From: Coprococcus sp.
Lineage (GTDB): Bacteria > Bacillota > Clostridia > Lachnospirales > Lachnospiraceae
NCBI GenBank assembly: GCA_016297495.1
Contig: JAEDGN010000003.1
Coordinates: 26,892-90,891 of the forward strand
DNA length: 64,000 nt
Direction of reading: 5' to 3'
Below the pieces are notes generated by a model. It was not told the origin of the DNA. It made no database searches and saw nothing but the letters and a program-made list of their open reading frames with translations. The translations under genes and the position numbers were made by a program. Below are positions 1-7,803 of the stretch, one piece after another. Each line of letters opens with the position of its first letter. Position 1 is the first letter of the stretch.

Positions 1-61
1 AGGCGCAATCCTCCATCTGCTTCAGCAGGGAACAGGAACCCTCGGAAGCCGGATAGCATAA
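1..61 (+). CDS. C-terminal fragment of an upstream gene (unidentified)
   Basis: Frame 2 is open from the left edge and ends at a TAA at 59-61, giving about 19 residues that end in GTGTLGSRIA. It looks like a real C-terminus because a strong plus-strand terminator hairpin begins 27 bases after the stop. The fragment is too short to identify. Frame 1 is also open, but it runs into the hairpin, so frame 2 is preferred. Confidence 0.35.
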   Translation, partial: GAILHLLQQGTGTLGSRIA

Positions 62-87
62 CAACAAAGAAGGGACATATGGCAACA

Positions 88-176
88 GGGGAGCTATGAG
101 GAACATCCCCCTGGAAACGATTTGCGATGAGCATGTTTCCAGGGGGATGTTCCTCATAGCTCCCCGTCTTTTTTTT
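88..176 (+). terminator. Very long perfect terminator hairpin
   Basis: A perfect 31-bp inverted repeat (88-118 and 135-165) flanks a 16-base loop and is followed by a run of eight T at 169-176. The T-run is on the plus strand, so it terminates the gene entering from the left edge. The minus-strand ABC-F gene ends at 175 and reads straight into the same stem, so it may stop both transcripts. A 31-bp uninterrupted stem is much longer than a usual intrinsic terminator. Confidence 0.85.
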
Positions 177-1806
177 AATCGTTGATTTCCACTTCCATGT
201 TGAGTACCTGACGTTTTCTTGCCATTTCATCATTTTCCAGATATTCATCATAGGTGCAATGTTTATCGATGAGACCGCCTGGTGTTAATTCCATAATACG
301 GTTGGCGACAGTCTGTACGAACTGGTGGTCCTGAGAGGTAAAAAGGATCACACCCGGGTATTTGATCAGACTGTTATTGAGAGCCGTGATGGATTCCAGA
401 TCCAGATGGTTGGTCGGTTCATCCATAATCAGGCAGTTGGCACCGGACATCATCATTTTTGAGAGGATGCACCGGACACGCTCACCACCGGAGAGAACAT
501 TGAGCTTTTTCAGGCCGTCATCGCCGGAGAAAAGCATACGGCCGAGAAAACCGCGAACGTAAGTGACATCCTTTTCCGGGGAATACTGCATGAGCCAGTC
601 CACAATACTGTCATCGCTGGTGAATTCCGATGTGTTATCCTTTGGGAAATAGGCCTGACTTGTGGTGACGCCCCACTTGTAGGAACCTTCATCCGGCTCC
701 ATTTCACCGGCCAGAATCCTGAACAGGGTGGTGGTGGCATTAACATTCGGGCCCACAAAGGCAACCTTGTCATCGTGGCCAAGAGTAAAGGAAATATTAT
801 CAAGCATTTTTACACCGTCAATGGTTTTGGAGATTCCTTCTACACGCAGCACTTCATTGCCAATTTCACGGTTCGGTTTGAAGTCAATATATGGATATTT
901 ACGGCTGGATGGACGGATCTCATCCAGCTGAATTTTTTCCAGTGCACGTTTCCTGGAAGTTGCCTGCTTCGATTTTGAGGCGTTGGCAGAGAAACGCTGA
1001 ATAAATTCCTGCAGCTCTTTGATCTTTTCTTCCTTTTTCTTATTGGCTTCCTTCATCTGCTTGATCATCAGCTGGCTGGATTCATACCAGAAATCATAGT
1101 TTCCGGAGTAGAGCTGGATCTTGGCATAGTCAATATCGGCTGTATGTGTACAGACTTTATTTAAGAAATAACGGTCATGGGATACAACAATGACTGTATT
1201 ATTAAAATCAATCAGGAATTCTTCAAGCCATGCGATGGCATCCAGATCCAGATGGTTGGTAGGCTCGTCCAGCAGAAGGATGTCAGGGTTGCCAAAAAGG
1301 GCTTTTGCGAGAAGAACTTTGACCTTCTGACCGCCGTCCAGCTCACGGACATAAGAATAGTGGAGATCCGTATCGATTCCAAGGCCATTGAGCAGAGTAG
1401 CTGCGTCACTTTCTGCTTCCCAGCCGTTCAGATCGGCAAACTCTGCTTCCAGTTCGCTGGCACGGACACCATCGGCATCGGTAAAATCTTCTTTGGCGTA
1501 AATGGCATCTTTTTCCTGCATAATTTCATAGAGACGTTTATTGCCCAGGATAACTGTGTCCAGTACCTGATAATCGTCGTATTTATAATGATCCTGTTCC
1601 AGAACCGACAGACGCTGTCCCGGTGTAATGGCAATACTTCCTTTGGTAGGTTCGATGGTACCGGCGAGAATTTTCAGGAAAGTGGATTTGCCGGCTCCAT
1701 TGGCTCCGATGAGACCATAGCAGTTTCCTTCGGTAAATTTAATATTCACATCTTCAAAAAGCGCTCTCTTGCCAAGGCGCAGCGTTACATTATTTGCACT
1801 AATCAT
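175..1806 (-). CDS. ABC-F family ATPase (YkpA/YbiT-like) with degenerate second ATP site
   Basis: A soluble ABC-F protein of 543 residues with two nucleotide-binding domains and no membrane segments. Family members act on the ribosome in translation or antibiotic protection. Domain 1 has Walker A GANGAGKST (34-42), signature LDGGQ (156-160), Walker B with DEPTNHLD (180-187) and an SHD H-loop (209-211). A charged linker (about 245-300) follows. Domain 2 keeps LSGGE (438-442) and MDEPTNHLD, but its Walker A reads GPNVNATTT (352-360), with Thr in place of the invariant Lys, and its H-loop reads SQD, with Gln in place of His. The start was set at 1806 because AAAGG lies just upstream and the family begins at MISANN; the longer upstream frame overlaps the promoter. 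The specific substrate or ribosomal role cannot be read from the sequence. Confidence 0.93.
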   Translation of the reverse strand: MISANNVTLRLGKRALFEDVNIKFTEGNCYGLIGANGAGKSTFLKILAGTIEPTKGSIAITPGQRLSVLEQDHYKYDDYQVLDTVILGNKRLYEIMQEKDAIYAKEDFTDADGVRASELEAEFADLNGWEAESDAATLLNGLGIDTDLHYSYVRELDGGQKVKVLLAKALFGNPDILLLDEPTNHLDLDAIAWLEEFLIDFNNTVIVVSHDRYFLNKVCTHTADIDYAKIQLYSGNYDFWYESSQLMIKQMKEANKKKEEKIKELQEFIQRFSANASKSKQATSRKRALEKIQLDEIRPSSRKYPYIDFKPNREIGNEVLRVEGISKTIDGVKMLDNISFTLGHDDKVAFVGPNVNATTTLFRILAGEMEPDEGSYKWGVTTSQAYFPKDNTSEFTSDDSIVDWLMQYSPEKDVTYVRGFLGRMLFSGDDGLKKLNVLSGGERVRCILSKMMMSGANCLIMDEPTNHLDLESITALNNSLIKYPGVILFTSQDHQFVQTVANRIMELTPGGLIDKHCTYDEYLENDEMARKRQVLNMEVEIND

Positions 1807-1866
1807 AGATAAACCTTTCTGTAAACAAATTTGTTGGGTTAGTATATTTAGTAGACTGCACACACT

Positions 1867-1894
1867 ATTGTACCGTATTTACGCTATTTTGCAA
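1867..1894 (-). promoter_or_regulatory. Sigma-A-type promoter of the minus-strand ABC-F gene
   Basis: Read on the minus strand: -35 TTGCAA (1894-1889), 16-base spacer, -10 TACAAT (1872-1867), about 60 bases before the start codon. It is back-to-back with the promoter of the divergent ABC-F gene. Confidence 0.6.
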
Positions 1895-1906
1895 GCTTTT
1901 CTTTAA

Positions 1907-1935
1907 TTGACGTACAGAAGAAAATCATTTATGAT
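1907..1935 (+). promoter_or_regulatory. Sigma-A-type promoter of the plus-strand ABC-F gene
   Basis: -35 TTGACG (1907-1912), 17-base spacer, -10 TATGAT (1930-1935), with the start codon about 38 bases downstream. Confidence 0.65.
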
Positions 1936-1973
1936 AAGGGGAGTTATTATGTGTATGGTGAGGGGTGTTCCTG

Positions 1974-3797
1974 ATGAATATCATGAATATTGAACATATT
2001 AGTAAGATTTTTGGTGAAAAGACAATTTTTGATGATGCTTCCTTCGGTATTCAGGAAGGAGATAAGATTGGTATTGTCGGTATAAACGGGACAGGAAAAA
2101 CAACACTTTTGAGGATGATTGCCGGGGAAGAAGAACCGGATGCGGGACAGATTATCCGTCAGAATCAGATTAAGATTGCATGGCTTCCTCAGAATCCTGT
2201 ATTTCCGGAGCATGCTACGATTTTATCCTATGCGGGCGAAGATGAGACGGGCTGGCGGGTGCAGAGCAATCTGAGCCAGCTGGATATCACGGACTACAGT
2301 GTCCCTCTTGATGAATTGTCAGGCGGTCAGAGAAGAAAAGTGGCACTGGCCAAAGTGCTGGCTTCGGATTTTGATGTGCTTTTGCTGGATGAACCAACCA
2401 ATCATCTGGATTCGGCCATGATCAGCTGGCTGGAGGATTATCTGAAAAATTATAGAGGAACAGTTTTGATGGTCACACATGACCGGTATTTTCTGGATCA
2501 GGTAACCAATAAAATACTCGAGATCAGTCACGGCAAAATGTACAGCTATGATTCCAATTATTCCGGTTTCCTTGAATTAAAGGCAGAAAGGGAGGAGATG
2601 GCGCTCGCTTCTGAGAGAAAACGTCAGAGTATTCTGAGGATGGAACTTGAATGGGCCAAACGGGGCTGCAGAGCAAGAACAACAAAGCAGCGGGCCAGAC
2701 TGGAACGCCTGGAGGCTTTAAAGAATGGAAAAGCACCGGTGCAGGTCCAGAATGTGGAGATGGATTCCATCGAAACAAGAATGGGAAAAAAGACGATAGA
2801 GCTTGAACATGTGAGTAAAAGCTTTGGAAATAAGAGCATTCTGGATGATTATAGTTATATTTTTCTGAAGAATCAGAAAGTAGGCATCATCGGTCCGAAT
2901 GGCTGCGGCAAGTCTACGTTTATGAAAATGCTGGCTGGTCTGCTGGAACCGGACTCAGGCAGTATTGAAATCGGAGAGACTGTCCGCATCGGTTATTTTG
3001 CCCAGGAGGAGCAGGAGATGGATGAGCGTCAGCGGGTCATCGATTATGTAAAAGATATCGGGGAATATATTATAACCCGTGATGGCAGAATCAGCGCCTC
3101 TCAGATGCTGGAACGTTTTCTGTTTACACCGGAGATGCAGTATTCGCCCATTGGGAAATTGTCCGGCGGTGAGAAACGGCGGCTCTATCTGCTGGGGGTT
3201 CTGTCGCAGAATATCAATGTACTTCTGTTGGATGAAGCTTCCAACAGTCTCGATATTCCGACTTTGACCATTCTGGAGGATTATCTGAATTCGTTTGTAG
3301 GTATTGTTATTGCGGTATCTCATGACAGATATTTTCTTGATAATGTTGCAGATCGCATTCTCGAATTTGACGGATATGGTCATATATGTCAATATGAGGG
3401 CGGCTATACGGATTATCTGGAAGCCTGCCAAAAACGGACAACTACTGCGATGGAGGGAGGAACCGGGGCCAGGACGGTAGAGAAAGCAGCGGGGCGGAAC
3501 AGTGAAAAAAAGACTGTTTCTAAAGACTGGAAGCAGAATCGTCCGGTGAAATTAAAATTTACTTATAGTGAACAGAAGGAATTTGAGACAATTGATGATA
3601 CCATAGCGGATCTGGAACTTCAATTGGAGGAGCTGGACAGTGAGATGATGAAAAATGCCACCAATTCGGGAAAGCTGAATGAATTGATGAAGGAAAAGGA
3701 AGCGACAGAAACGATGCTGAACGAAAAAATGGAGCGCTGGGTGTATCTTAATGATCTGGCAGAGCGCATAGAGGCGCAGAAACGGGAGGATAAATAA
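1974..3797 (+). CDS. ABC-F family ATPase, Uup-like, with C-terminal coiled coil
   Basis: A soluble tandem ABC ATPase of 607 residues. Domain 1 has Walker A GINGTGKTT (36-44), LSGGQ and DEPTNHLD followed by a THD H-loop. Domain 2 has an intact GPNGCGKST, LSGGE and an SHD H-loop, but its post-Walker B segment reads DEASNSLD instead of DEPTNHLD. A basic linker separates the domains. The last 60 residues or so are heptad-like and rich in Glu, Leu and Lys, as in the Uup-type C-terminal coiled coil. An ATG at 1974 was chosen over a GTG at 1965 because AGGGG sits 8 bases before it; an in-frame ATG at 1983 is also possible. It is divergent from the neighbouring ABC-F gene and followed after one base by the TraX-like gene, so the two are likely co-transcribed. 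Confidence 0.92.
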   Translation: MNIMNIEHISKIFGEKTIFDDASFGIQEGDKIGIVGINGTGKTTLLRMIAGEEEPDAGQIIRQNQIKIAWLPQNPVFPEHATILSYAGEDETGWRVQSNLSQLDITDYSVPLDELSGGQRRKVALAKVLASDFDVLLLDEPTNHLDSAMISWLEDYLKNYRGTVLMVTHDRYFLDQVTNKILEISHGKMYSYDSNYSGFLELKAEREEMALASERKRQSILRMELEWAKRGCRARTTKQRARLERLEALKNGKAPVQVQNVEMDSIETRMGKKTIELEHVSKSFGNKSILDDYSYIFLKNQKVGIIGPNGCGKSTFMKMLAGLLEPDSGSIEIGETVRIGYFAQEEQEMDERQRVIDYVKDIGEYIITRDGRISASQMLERFLFTPEMQYSPIGKLSGGEKRRLYLLGVLSQNINVLLLDEASNSLDIPTLTILEDYLNSFVGIVIAVSHDRYFLDNVADRILEFDGYGHICQYEGGYTDYLEACQKRTTTAMEGGTGARTVEKAAGRNSEKKTVSKDWKQNRPVKLKFTYSEQKEFETIDDTIADLELQLEELDSEMMKNATNSGKLNELMKEKEATETMLNEKMERWVYLNDLAERIEAQKREDK

Positions 3798-3798
3798 A

Positions 3799-4488
3799 AT
3801 GGAGATGAGTCTGGCGGCATACCGGAAGCTGGATGGAAGGATGCTGAAAATAATTGCTGTTATCTCTATGTTCATTGATCATGTGGGAGCTGTGCTTTTT
3901 CCCAATATCATTCTATTCAGAATGATCGGCCGGCTGGCTTTCCCGATTTACTGTTTCCTTCTGGTGGAGGGAGCACGTTATACACATCATATGCTGCAGT
4001 ATATGATGCGTATGGCGGTATTTGCTCTGATATCGGAATTACCTTTTGACTGGGCTTTTTATCACCGGTTTGTTTACACTGCACATCAAAATGTATTTTT
4101 TACATTATTCATCGGACTGGTCATGATATGGTTTCTGGAGCATCCAATGAATGATATAGAAATACCTGATATCGTCAATAAATTGATCATAGTGGCTCTG
4201 GCCGGTACAGCGGCCGAACTTCTTTCAACGGATTACGGATTCTCAGGTATTGCCATTATACTTATATTTTATATATTGAGAGAAAGAGCATTATTAAAGT
4301 ATATGATCGTGGCTCTGATCTGCATCGGTATGGGATGGCTTGAGGCATTTGCCATTCTGGCCCTGATACTGATTGCCCTTTACAACGGACAGCGGGGCAG
4401 CCAGACAAAAATCATGCAGTATGGTTTTTATGCATTTTATCCGGCTCACCTGCTGTTGTTGGCAATGATATATCAGATTATCAAATAA
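3799..4488 (+). CDS. TraX-like multi-pass membrane protein
   Basis: 229 residues with about six to seven hydrophobic helices. The N-terminal pattern LDGRMLKIIAVISMFIDH, followed by an FPIYCFLLVEG segment, is characteristic of the TraX family. TraX acetylates F-pilin in conjugation, but chromosomal homologues in Firmicutes are widespread and of unknown substrate. No conjugation gene is nearby, so a conjugative role is not implied. The ATG lies one base after the upstream ABC-F stop codon, indicating translational coupling. Confidence 0.8.
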   Translation: MEMSLAAYRKLDGRMLKIIAVISMFIDHVGAVLFPNIILFRMIGRLAFPIYCFLLVEGARYTHHMLQYMMRMAVFALISELPFDWAFYHRFVYTAHQNVFFTLFIGLVMIWFLEHPMNDIEIPDIVNKLIIVALAGTAAELLSTDYGFSGIAIILIFYILRERALLKYMIVALICIGMGWLEAFAILALILIALYNGQRGSQTKIMQYGFYAFYPAHLLLLAMIYQIIK

Positions 4489-4491
4489 AAT

Positions 4492-4677
4492 TTATTGACA
4501 GGACACATCTTTTTTGGAAGAAGGTTCCGGCGGAAAATCACCGATATATGGAAGGTGATGGTTGTTCCTTACCTGCATGGAATCGATGGTCAGATCTTCT
4601 GTGATATGGTTATCAATCATATTGTCTGTCCTGTTCAGGCAATTTCTCTGGTGCAGATTGATCTGCGGTTCAATCAT
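4492..4677 (-). CDS. Small hypothetical protein (61 aa) downstream of luxS
   Basis: I do not recognise this family. A perfect AAGGAGG ribosome site lies 7 bases before the ATG, the strongest sign that it is real. The product is hydrophilic, rich in Asn and His, and ends in Ser-Cys-Gln; there is no signal peptide or membrane segment. It follows luxS on the same strand after 78 bases and converges with the TraX-like gene. It may share the luxS transcript. Confidence 0.5.
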   Translation of the reverse strand: MIEPQINLHQRNCLNRTDNMIDNHITEDLTIDSMQVRNNHHLPYIGDFPPEPSSKKDVSCQ

Positions 4678-4755
4678 AGGAAAACCTCCTTGTCGTTTTC
4701 CTATAGTATGCGGTGAAATTGTCGTTTTATGTGTGAAAAATATTGCATCAAAGAG

Positions 4756-5235
4756 TTATTCAGGATAAACGAGGCGGTTGTCATCAATCTGATAAAGTAC
4801 TTCATTCAGATAGCGATTGGCTAGATAATTTGCCATTGACAGGTTCATATCCAGATAATTACCGCAGTCCTTTGGACTTGCCCCCGGTACATCATCGTGG
4901 AAATCCCGGATAAATTCAAACATTTCAATGATTAATGGGATGATCTCTCTGGAAGTCAGATCACCGGCAAGCAGCAGATAGAAGCCTGTACGGCAGCCCA
5001 TTGGTCCGAAATAGACAGTACGGCTTCCATAGACAGAATGGTTGCGTAAAAATGTGGCTCCCAGATGTTCAATGGTATGGATTTCGGCAGTGTTCATGAC
5101 AGGCTCATCATTAGGACTGGTCATACGAAGGTCAAAGGTTGTGATAATTTCCTGACCGATTGTATCTTTGCGGGACACATAAACGCCCGGGACCAGCTTA
5201 ATATGATCAATTGTAAAACTTGCTATTTTTTTCAT
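4756..5235 (-). CDS. luxS: S-ribosylhomocysteine lyase (LuxS)
   Basis: Cleaves S-ribosylhomocysteine to homocysteine and DPD, the precursor of autoinducer-2, in the activated-methyl cycle. The 159 residues match the family length. The metal-binding HTIEH motif places His53 and His57, with Cys123 (KDCGN) as third ligand, and the catalytic Cys81 lies in FGPMGCRTG. The start has GAAAGG upstream. The homocysteine released can be remethylated by the MetH system encoded near 54-59 kb. It is divergent from the response-regulator gene, with 101 bases between them. Confidence 0.97.
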   Translation of the reverse strand: MKKIASFTIDHIKLVPGVYVSRKDTIGQEIITTFDLRMTSPNDEPVMNTAEIHTIEHLGATFLRNHSVYGSRTVYFGPMGCRTGFYLLLAGDLTSREIIPLIIEMFEFIRDFHDDVPGASPKDCGNYLDMNLSMANYLANRYLNEVLYQIDDNRLVYPE

Positions 5236-5336
5236 ATTTATTCAAATCCTTTCGTAAATTTAAACGTTTTATCAAATGTCACATTGCGCAAAAGCAGACT
5301 GACACTGGGTTCATTATATCATACAGGGGGAGTGAA

Positions 5337-6020
5337 ATGCATTATAAAATTTTGGTTGTAGAAGATGAAACAGATATTAATGCTTTGTTGGCAGATATTC
5401 TGAGAACTGAGGGGTATGGTGTGATGCAGGCTTTTTCAGGGACTGAAGCAAAGCTTCTGATAGAAAAAGAATTACCAGATCTTATATTGTTGGATCTGAT
5501 GCTGCCTGGGCTTTCGGGAGAGACATTTTTGCGCTGCATCCGGGAGGATATGCATATTGAAACCCCGGTGTTGATACTGTCGGCAAAGAGTGCTTTGAAA
5601 GATAAAGTGGAACTACTGAAGGCCGGGGCCGATGACTATATCACAAAGCCTTTTGAGCCGGAGGAAGTGACAGTCAGGGTTCTGGCTGCTCTCAGGCGGT
5701 CAGGAAAAAAATCCGGGTCTTGTAATGTGCTGAGATACAAGCAGATGAAACTGGATGCTGATTCGAGGGTAGTAACGGTGAGTGACAGGGAGCTTATATT
5801 GACTGCCCATGAGTATGACATCCTTTATCTGTTAATGCAGACTCCGGGAAAGGTCTATTCCAGAGAGAAGATTTATGAACTGGTATGGAAAGGCGGTTAT
5901 TATGGTGAGAATAATACAGTCAATGTTCATGTCAGCAATCTGAGAAAGAAGATCAAAGAAGCCGGTGCAGATGAGGAATATATTCAAACGGTTTATGGAA
6001 TCGGATTTAAGTTAGGATAA
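5337..6020 (+). CDS. OmpR/PhoB-family response regulator
   Basis: 227 residues: an N-terminal receiver domain with acidic pair Glu9/Asp10, phospho-acceptor Asp53 (LLDLMLPG) and Lys104 (TKPF), then a C-terminal winged-helix DNA-binding domain (about 130-225) ending with NTVNVHVSNLRKKI and a YGIGFKL strand. The start at 5337 has GGGGGAG 5 bases upstream; a longer open frame upstream has no ribosome site. It heads a regulator, ABC ATPase, ABC permease, histidine kinase cluster and probably controls the transporter through repeats located at 6023-6052. Confidence 0.93.
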   Translation: MHYKILVVEDETDINALLADILRTEGYGVMQAFSGTEAKLLIEKELPDLILLDLMLPGLSGETFLRCIREDMHIETPVLILSAKSALKDKVELLKAGADDYITKPFEPEEVTVRVLAALRRSGKKSGSCNVLRYKQMKLDADSRVVTVSDRELILTAHEYDILYLLMQTPGKVYSREKIYELVWKGGYYGENNTVNVHVSNLRKKIKEAGADEEYIQTVYGIGFKLG

Positions 6021-6022
6021 AT

Positions 6023-6078
6023 CTTTATGATTTTTTTAAAAGTTCTTTATGACTTATTAAAAGCGAATAAATTATACT
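6023..6078 (+). promoter_or_regulatory. Promoter of the ABC module with tandem regulator-type repeats
   Basis: Two copies of CTTTATGA (6023-6030 and 6045-6052), each continuing into a T-rich stretch and AAAAG, lie exactly 22 bp apart, about two helical turns. The second copy overlaps a possible -35 (TGACTT, 6050-6055). A 17-base spacer and -10 TATACT (6073-6078) follow, and the ABC ATPase start is 32 bases further on. Tandem direct repeats of this spacing are typical of OmpR-family sites; the adjacent regulator is the obvious candidate. Confidence 0.6.
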
Positions 6079-6109
6079 ATGCCTGTTAGTAGAAAACGGA
6101 GGTAAGAGG

Positions 6110-7036
6110 ATGAAGAAATATGTCATAGAGACGAAACAATTAACAAAGGATTATGGCTCTGTTCTGGCACTTGACCATGTGGATATACATGTGAAGCAGG
6201 GGAGTATTTATGGTCTGATTGGGGATAATGGCGCCGGTAAAACGACCCTTTTAAAGCTGCTGGTGGGACATGCTTTCCCGACAGACGGAGAGATATGTCT
6301 GCTGGGGCAGTATAAGATAAAAGAGCTAGAGCGGTGCCGCAGACAGATTGGTGCCATCGTTGAGCAGCCAGGACTGTATCCGACCATGACAGTGGAAAAT
6401 ATTCTTGAATATTATCGTATTCAGAAAGGCGTTCCTAGTAAAGGCAAAGTTGAGGAAATGCTTCGGCTGACGGGAATCTGGGAGAAGCGAAAAAGCAGAT
6501 GCGGTACATTGTCTCTCGGTCAGAAGCAGAGACTGGGGCTGGCGGTGGCCATAATCGGAGAACCCCGGCTTTTGATTCTGGATGAACCAATCAACGGTTT
6601 GGATCCCAGCGGTATTATTGAGGTCAGATATCTTTTGAAGCGATTGAATGAAGAGAAGAATATTACGATTCTGTTGTCCAGTCATATTTTATCGGAACTG
6701 CAGCAGCTGGCAACAGATTTTGGCTTTTTATACCGGGGAAAGATTCTGGAGGAAATTACAGCAGAAGCGTTATTGGAAAAATGCACAGACTATCTGTATA
6801 TGATGGTTTCTGATGCGGAAAAATATGCAGCCCTTCTGGATCGGAATTTTCCGGATGAGAGTTTTAAATTATTGCCGGACGGGAGAATCCAGATTACAGA
6901 TCCAAAACAGGAGGCAGAAGTCTATAGCCGTCTTGCGGGTGGACATGGCATTTATATTACGGGAATGGAGAAGCGGCATGCTTCTCTGGAAGATTATTAC
7001 ATGGAATTAAAGAAGGAAGGAGCAGAGAGATGTTAA
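6110..7036 (+). CDS. ABC transporter ATP-binding protein (lantibiotic-immunity/bacitracin-type)
   Basis: 308 residues. Walker A GDNGAGKTT (38-46), signature LSLGQ (about 138-142), Walker B LLILDEP and an SSH H-loop are all intact, followed by a C-terminal extension as in single-permease exporters. It energises export of, or immunity to, an amphipathic compound in related systems. GGAGG lies before the ATG at 6110. The 3' end overlaps the permease start by 7 bases, so the two subunits are translationally coupled. Confidence 0.92.
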   Translation: MKKYVIETKQLTKDYGSVLALDHVDIHVKQGSIYGLIGDNGAGKTTLLKLLVGHAFPTDGEICLLGQYKIKELERCRRQIGAIVEQPGLYPTMTVENILEYYRIQKGVPSKGKVEEMLRLTGIWEKRKSRCGTLSLGQKQRLGLAVAIIGEPRLLILDEPINGLDPSGIIEVRYLLKRLNEEKNITILLSSHILSELQQLATDFGFLYRGKILEEITAEALLEKCTDYLYMMVSDAEKYAALLDRNFPDESFKLLPDGRIQITDPKQEAEVYSRLAGGHGIYITGMEKRHASLEDYYMELKKEGAERC

Positions 7037-7803
7037 ATTATATTAAAAGCGAATTTTACAGATTTTCACGCAACAGAGCGCTTTACATGACTGTAGCTGT
7101 ATTTTCCGGACTTATCCTTGTATTTAATTTGATTTTATATTATTTTGCCACATATACAGGCGGTTTTCACTATGGAATTACTTCTTTTTCATTTTCCATG
7201 TTGGCGGGAAGCCCAATCATGTATTGCTATATGGCGTTGGTTATGGGAGCCATTCTTTATGAAGCGGACAAAAAGAGTGGCGGTATAAAGAATACGATTG
7301 CCTTTGGTATTTCAAGAACAAAGATTTTTGCGGGCAAATGTATCGTTGGTCTGGTTATTTCAACTATTGCCATGGTTTTTATACTGGCTGTGTATGTGAT
7401 CAGTGCCTTGGTTCTTTTGGAACACAGGGGACCGGTGACGGCCGGAGATATGATGATGGAAGTTGTGGCAGTATTTCCGATTGCAGTGGCAGCTCTGATC
7501 CTGGGCATTGTGGTGATGGATATTTTTGACAGAACGGCGGTGGGAATTGTTGTATGGATAATGATATTTTCCGGAGTGCCGACAGTACTTTTTTACCTCA
7601 GTATAAAAATAAAAGCCTTGTATGAAATTGTCATGTGGATGCCGTCCATATTCTTTAAAACAGGTGTATAAGCGGATATGAAACAGTATATGGCTCTTTG
7701 GGATTCACCCGAGGGGCTGGCCAAATGTTATATAGCCGGTATGATGGGAATAATCATTTTCAGTGCCTTTGGTGTGGCAATGCTTAGAAAAAAGGAGATC
7801 TAA
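7030..7803 (+). pseudogene. ABC-2-type permease interrupted by an in-frame TAA
   Basis: The frame encodes 213 residues with five hydrophobic helices, then a TAA at 7669-7671. The same frame resumes at once (7672-7803) with 43 more residues containing the expected sixth helix (GLAKCYIAGMMGIII) and a basic tail MLRKKEI, ending one base-step before the kinase ATG at 7804. Six helices is the usual number for these permeases, so the full gene appears split by one stop codon. Either it is a pseudogene, the stop is read through, or the distal part is reinitiated at the ATG at 7678-7680, 7 bases after the stop. A sequencing error is possible. The rest of the module is intact. Confidence 0.8.

Noticed and set aside
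1177..1812. 211-codon open frame on the plus strand opposite the first ABC-F gene
   Set aside because: It is antisense to a clear ABC-F coding region, has no ribosome site and its protein has no recognisable family.
3799..4488. TraX-like gene as evidence for a conjugative element
   Set aside because: No relaxase, coupling protein, integrase or attachment site is nearby; TraX-like genes are common in Firmicute chromosomes.
7338..7529. Cys/Gly-rich plus-strand frame inside the permease, resembling a small metal-binding peptide
   Set aside because: It is a frame shadow of the hydrophobic permease sequence; no ribosome site.
7669..7671. Selenocysteine or pyrrolysine recoding of the permease stop
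   Set aside because: The codon is TAA, which neither system uses.
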